A stretch of DNA of 64,000 bases from the NCBI GenBank assembly GCA_020072585.1, contig JAIQGL010000026.1, positions 1-64,000 of the forward strand, in the 5' to 3' direction. Under the pieces are notes generated by a model. That model was not told the DNA's origin, made no database searches, and saw only the letters and a list, made by a program, of their open reading frames with translations. Positions 61,180 to 64,000 of the stretch are shown in pieces. The first letter of the stretch is position 1. Each line of letters starts with the position of its first letter. The position numbers and the translations under genes are program-made. Source of the DNA: Terriglobia bacterium. GTDB lineage: Bacteria; Acidobacteriota; Terriglobia; Terriglobales; Acidobacteriaceae.

Positions 61180-62614
61180 AGACAAGGTGTTTCTGATAGA
61201 ACCCTCTACAGGTGAAACCCTCACCTTTGCTGAGTTCGGTTCAGCTTTAGGCGGGGTCCAACGCCTTCTGCGGGATCATGGAGTTTCCGCCGGAGATGTA
61301 GTTACGTTGATTGCGGGTAACTCGATTGATCTTGTAGTCATGCTTTATGGAGTGATGACATACGGCGCAATTGCCAAGCCTCTGAATCCACAGGTGACGC
61401 CTGTTGAACTGCAGAACCTCCTGCTCCATTCAGGTTCTTCATTGGTCTGCGTGGATCACCGCATGAATATTCCCGGGTTTACTGGAAAATATCTTGACAT
61501 TGATGCCTATCGTCAAAATCGTGGCCATGGGTTTCTGACCTCTCTTGATGAGGAGGACAATCCGGCCCTGCTTATCTATACCTCGGGCACAGCGAGCCAG
61601 CCTAAAGGAGTTCTCCTGAGCCATCGGAACATAGTTCATAATACGATTACGGCAATTCGGTTTTTCTCCCTGGACCATACTCACGCCAAAATCTGCATTT
61701 TGCCGCTGTTCCATATGTTTGGCTTGATCAGTGATCTCTCGACCATGGCCTTGTCCGGAGGAACTACCGTAGTTCTGGATACTTTTGATATTACAAAGCT
61801 TTCTTTCATCGAAGCAGCCATTCATCAATACCGCATAAATTCTTTCAGCGCTGTTCCGCTGATGTTCGATTTGTTTGTTCGGATGAATTGTGACCTCTCA
61901 GGAAAGCATATGAAATACTGCGTTTCCGGGGCTGCTCCCCTGCGTGAGAGTACCGCCGCGGAATTCTCCGAAAAATATCAGTTTCCCATAATTCCGGCTT
62001 ACGGACTGACGGAGACCACCTGTTTTGCCACCATCTCTCCTCCGGAAGGAATCAGAGCCAAGTCTGCCGGGATCCCAGCCGGGGTGAGCGTGAGGGTGAC
62101 TCGCGCAGATGGCCGGGAAGCCGGGCTGTATGAAATTGGAGAGTTATTCCTGGCTGGCGAAAGTGTTATGCGACAAGGGTATTTTAAGGGTTCTGCGGAC
62201 TGTTTTGGTGGCCCTGAAAATCAATGGTTCAAAAGCGGCGATCTCGGATATCGCGATGAAGATGGTTACATCTATATTACCGGCAGAAAAAAGAACATGA
62301 TCATTCGTGGCGGCGAGAAGATTTATCTCGAAGATGTAGATACTTGCCTGATAGGAATGAATGCAATTGCTGACAGTGCCACAATTCGTTTTGAAGAAGA
62401 AGATGGGACCGAAAAAATTGCGGTTTTTGTGGTGCCACGCGAAGGCATACAGTTGGCGCCTGCTGAAGTCACGGGCTATATAGGCCAGAAACTGGGTATC
62501 TTGCGGACCCCTGATGTGGTGATTTTTAGTGCTCGCATCCCCAGGACTTCCACTAATAAAGTGAAAATTCGAGAACTGCAGGAGTTAGTCCATCGGGCCG
62601 CGGCCCATGTTTAA
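61133..62614 (+). CDS. Acyl-AMP/acyl-CoA ligase
   Basis: A 493-residue ANL-superfamily enzyme. The P-loop motif is LLIYTSGTASQPKGV (near residue 147), followed by PLFHMFG, CVSGAAPL, AYGLTETTCF, KSGDLGYRDEDGYIYITGR and a C-terminal Lys in TNKVKIREL. ATG 61133 lies inside the MetRS-like gene. It should activate a carboxylate and load a carrier, most likely the discrete carrier at 49356. In triacsin, Tri29 does this for hydrazinoacetyl units. Confidence 0.86.
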   Translation: MKTLSHYLALSLHTHKDKVFLIEPSTGETLTFAEFGSALGGVQRLLRDHGVSAGDVVTLIAGNSIDLVVMLYGVMTYGAIAKPLNPQVTPVELQNLLLHSGSSLVCVDHRMNIPGFTGKYLDIDAYRQNRGHGFLTSLDEEDNPALLIYTSGTASQPKGVLLSHRNIVHNTITAIRFFSLDHTHAKICILPLFHMFGLISDLSTMALSGGTTVVLDTFDITKLSFIEAAIHQYRINSFSAVPLMFDLFVRMNCDLSGKHMKYCVSGAAPLRESTAAEFSEKYQFPIIPAYGLTETTCFATISPPEGIRAKSAGIPAGVSVRVTRADGREAGLYEIGELFLAGESVMRQGYFKGSADCFGGPENQWFKSGDLGYRDEDGYIYITGRKKNMIIRGGEKIYLEDVDTCLIGMNAIADSATIRFEEEDGTEKIAVFVVPREGIQLAPAEVTGYIGQKLGILRTPDVVIFSARIPRTSTNKVKIRELQELVHRAAAHV

Positions 62615-63025
62615 GTCCTAGTCCGCGTGGAACAAATACTGTATCGCCAACGGAAACATGGAATGGTGAAGTCGCCAACCCGGGTGCGGGCCTTGGTGCT
62701 CCTAACCGTCAGTAAAGTTCTTTCGCACAACCAGGATGAACCTTAAACAAGACGCACGCTCCAACTTGCTTCCATTTTTGTCTGCAAAAGGATAGTCAAA
62801 TCATCTGGGAATAGCTTTTCATCCGCTGATCTCCAGAAGTTGTCCGCGCACGGGCAGCCTTCCAGGCTCTGGCGGAAAAACAGTGAGTTGATTTCAGGAA
62901 AGTTTTTAGATTCAGATTACAGCTCCATTGCAGGGCTACCAGTTGGCTCATCAAGGCTGTTTGGCTGGGCTTTCCAGACATGGATCGAACAGCATAAATG
63001 ATGACCAAAGGATTTAGGCACTCTC
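62615..63025. other. Intergenic region before the FAAL gene
   Basis: About 410 bases with no supported gene. A break here after a string of overlapping genes suggests a new promoter for the FAAL gene. No regulatory motif was recognised. Confidence 0.4.
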
Positions 63026-64000
63026 ATGAGCGTCTCGGCAAACCAGCCATCCGTACAATATCCAATCACAGCGTCCACGCTGGCGGACTGCCTGCGGCTA
63101 CATGCAGAGCGGCAGCCACAGAAGATTGTGTATCGCTTTTTGAAGCATGGTGAAGTCGAAGATCGGCGGATGACATACCGCGAGCTCGACCGCGCCGCGC
63201 GCAGCGTAGCTGCCCTGCTGGAAAGACACTCTGCGATTGGTGACAGAGTATTGCTCTTGTTTCCGCCGGGACTGGATTTTATTGTTGCTCTTTGCGCTTG
63301 TTTTTATAGTGGCCGCGTTGCTGTCCCGGCATATCCACCGCGGCTGAACCGTGGTACGGATCGCCTGATCGGCATCATTCAAGACGCAGCTCCAGCAGTG
63401 ACGCTCACCAGCTCGGAGGTCAAGACAAAAACCCTGCACCGCTTCGTGAACGATAAGGCATTCCAGGAGCTTGCCGTGGTGACGATTGACTCTGCTTCAG
63501 AGGATGCATCCCAGGAATGGGAACCAGTCAGGCTTGATCCTGCCATGCTGGCGGTGCTTCAGTACACTTCCGGCTCAACCTCAATTCCCAAGGGGGTGCA
63601 GGTCACTCATGCAAACCTCATGCACAATGAGGAGCTGATTCAGAAAGCCTTTGGCCAAACTCAGCATGACCTCGTTGTGGGATGGCTGCCGGTTTATCAC
63701 GACATGGGATTGATTGGAAATGTGCTACAGCCGCTTTACTGCGGAGCGGAATCCATTCTGATGCCGCCGACTTCGTTCCTGCAGAATCCTGCGCGCTGGC
63801 TTGCCGCAATTTCCCGTTATAGCGCCACTACCAGCGGCGGTCCAAACTTTGCCTACGAATTTTGCTGTAACCGGATCACTGCGGAGCAGAAAGCAAATCT
63901 CGATCTCTCAAGCTGGCGGGTTGCATTCAGCGGAGCTGAACCTGTCCGGACGCAGAGCCTGGAGCGTTTTGCCACCGAGTTTCACGATTGCGGATTTCGC
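63026..64000 (+). CDS. Fatty acyl-AMP ligase (FAAL), truncated by the window edge
   Basis: The frame is open from ATG 63026 to the last base (325 codons). It shows FAAL hallmarks: LQYTSGSTSIPKGVQVTHAN, WLPVYHDMGLIGNVLQPLY, LMPPTSFLQNPARWL and SATTSGGPNFAYEFC. FAALs activate fatty acids as acyl-adenylates and load them onto carrier domains, typically as the first domain of a lipopeptide NRPS/PKS. The gene continues beyond the window, so the following domains are unknown. A fatty-acyl starter for the product is therefore likely. Confidence 0.88.
   Translation, partial: MSVSANQPSVQYPITASTLADCLRLHAERQPQKIVYRFLKHGEVEDRRMTYRELDRAARSVAALLERHSAIGDRVLLLFPPGLDFIVALCACFYSGRVAVPAYPPRLNRGTDRLIGIIQDAAPAVTLTSSEVKTKTLHRFVNDKAFQELAVVTIDSASEDASQEWEPVRLDPAMLAVLQYTSGSTSIPKGVQVTHANLMHNEELIQKAFGQTQHDLVVGWLPVYHDMGLIGNVLQPLYCGAESILMPPTSFLQNPARWLAAISRYSATTSGGPNFAYEFCCNRITAEQKANLDLSSWRVAFSGAEPVRTQSLERFATEFHDCGFR

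Overview
The window looks like a soil-type chromosome of moderately high G+C, probably an Acidobacteriota (Terriglobia-like) bacterium. This is an inference from gene content: a giant S53 peptidase with choice-of-anchor-D repeats, outer-membrane beta-barrels next to a kdp operon, DUF4118 proteins and stand-alone KdpD sensor halves. No rRNA, CRISPR array or intact insertion sequence was seen.

Layout. (1) 0.4-10.7 kb: a laccase-like multicopper oxidase, a phosphofructokinase with pyrophosphate-type motifs, then a large membrane PAS/GAF/SpoIIE/HATPase regulator, a STAS anti-anti-sigma protein and glycogen phosphorylase in overlapping order. (2) 10.7-33.8 kb: a Kdp region. It holds kdpFABC with two outer-membrane beta-barrel genes upstream, kdpE, three stand-alone KdpD sensor (ATPase-Usp) proteins, a KdpD-type histidine kinase transcribed divergently from one of them, a DUF4118 protein and several tiny membrane proteins. 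It also holds a two-gene ABC transporter, a frameshifted cation/proton antiporter and a PIG-L deacetylase. Six arrays of CTTTAGG direct repeats at exactly 11-bp period, all pointing at nearby start codons, suggest one OmpR-family regulon, plausibly KdpE. (3) 34.1-47.3 kb: an ECF-like sigma factor carrying a C-terminal carboxypeptidase-regulatory-like domain, a double zinc-finger/TM/TPR/CHAT protein just downstream, and a 2856-residue secreted S53 peptidase. Two similar tRNA-3'-end-like sequences in direct orientation flank this block. (4) 48.1-64.0 kb: a biosynthetic cluster running off the right edge.

The biosynthetic cluster is the main discovery candidate. An IucD/SidA-type N-hydroxylase, a stand-alone cupin, a FAD-dependent DAO-type oxidase and a methionyl-tRNA-synthetase paralogue lie in consecutive overlapping genes. 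This is the enzyme set known (Spb38/39/40 of s56-p1; triacsin Tri26-28) for joining N-hydroxylysine to glycine through an N-N bond and releasing hydrazinoacetic acid. In those systems the cupin and MetRS are usually fused; here they are separate proteins. An acyl-AMP ligase, acyl carrier protein and GNAT enzyme parallel the hydrazinoacetate-processing genes of triacsin. MbtH, a TubC-docking C-A-PCP-TE NRPS, an amidohydrolase, a Cys-nucleophile alpha/beta hydrolase with a degenerate SDR half, and the start of a FAAL complete the visible part. The product is probably a lipidated or acylated hydrazine-containing peptide, but its structure cannot be read from the sequence.
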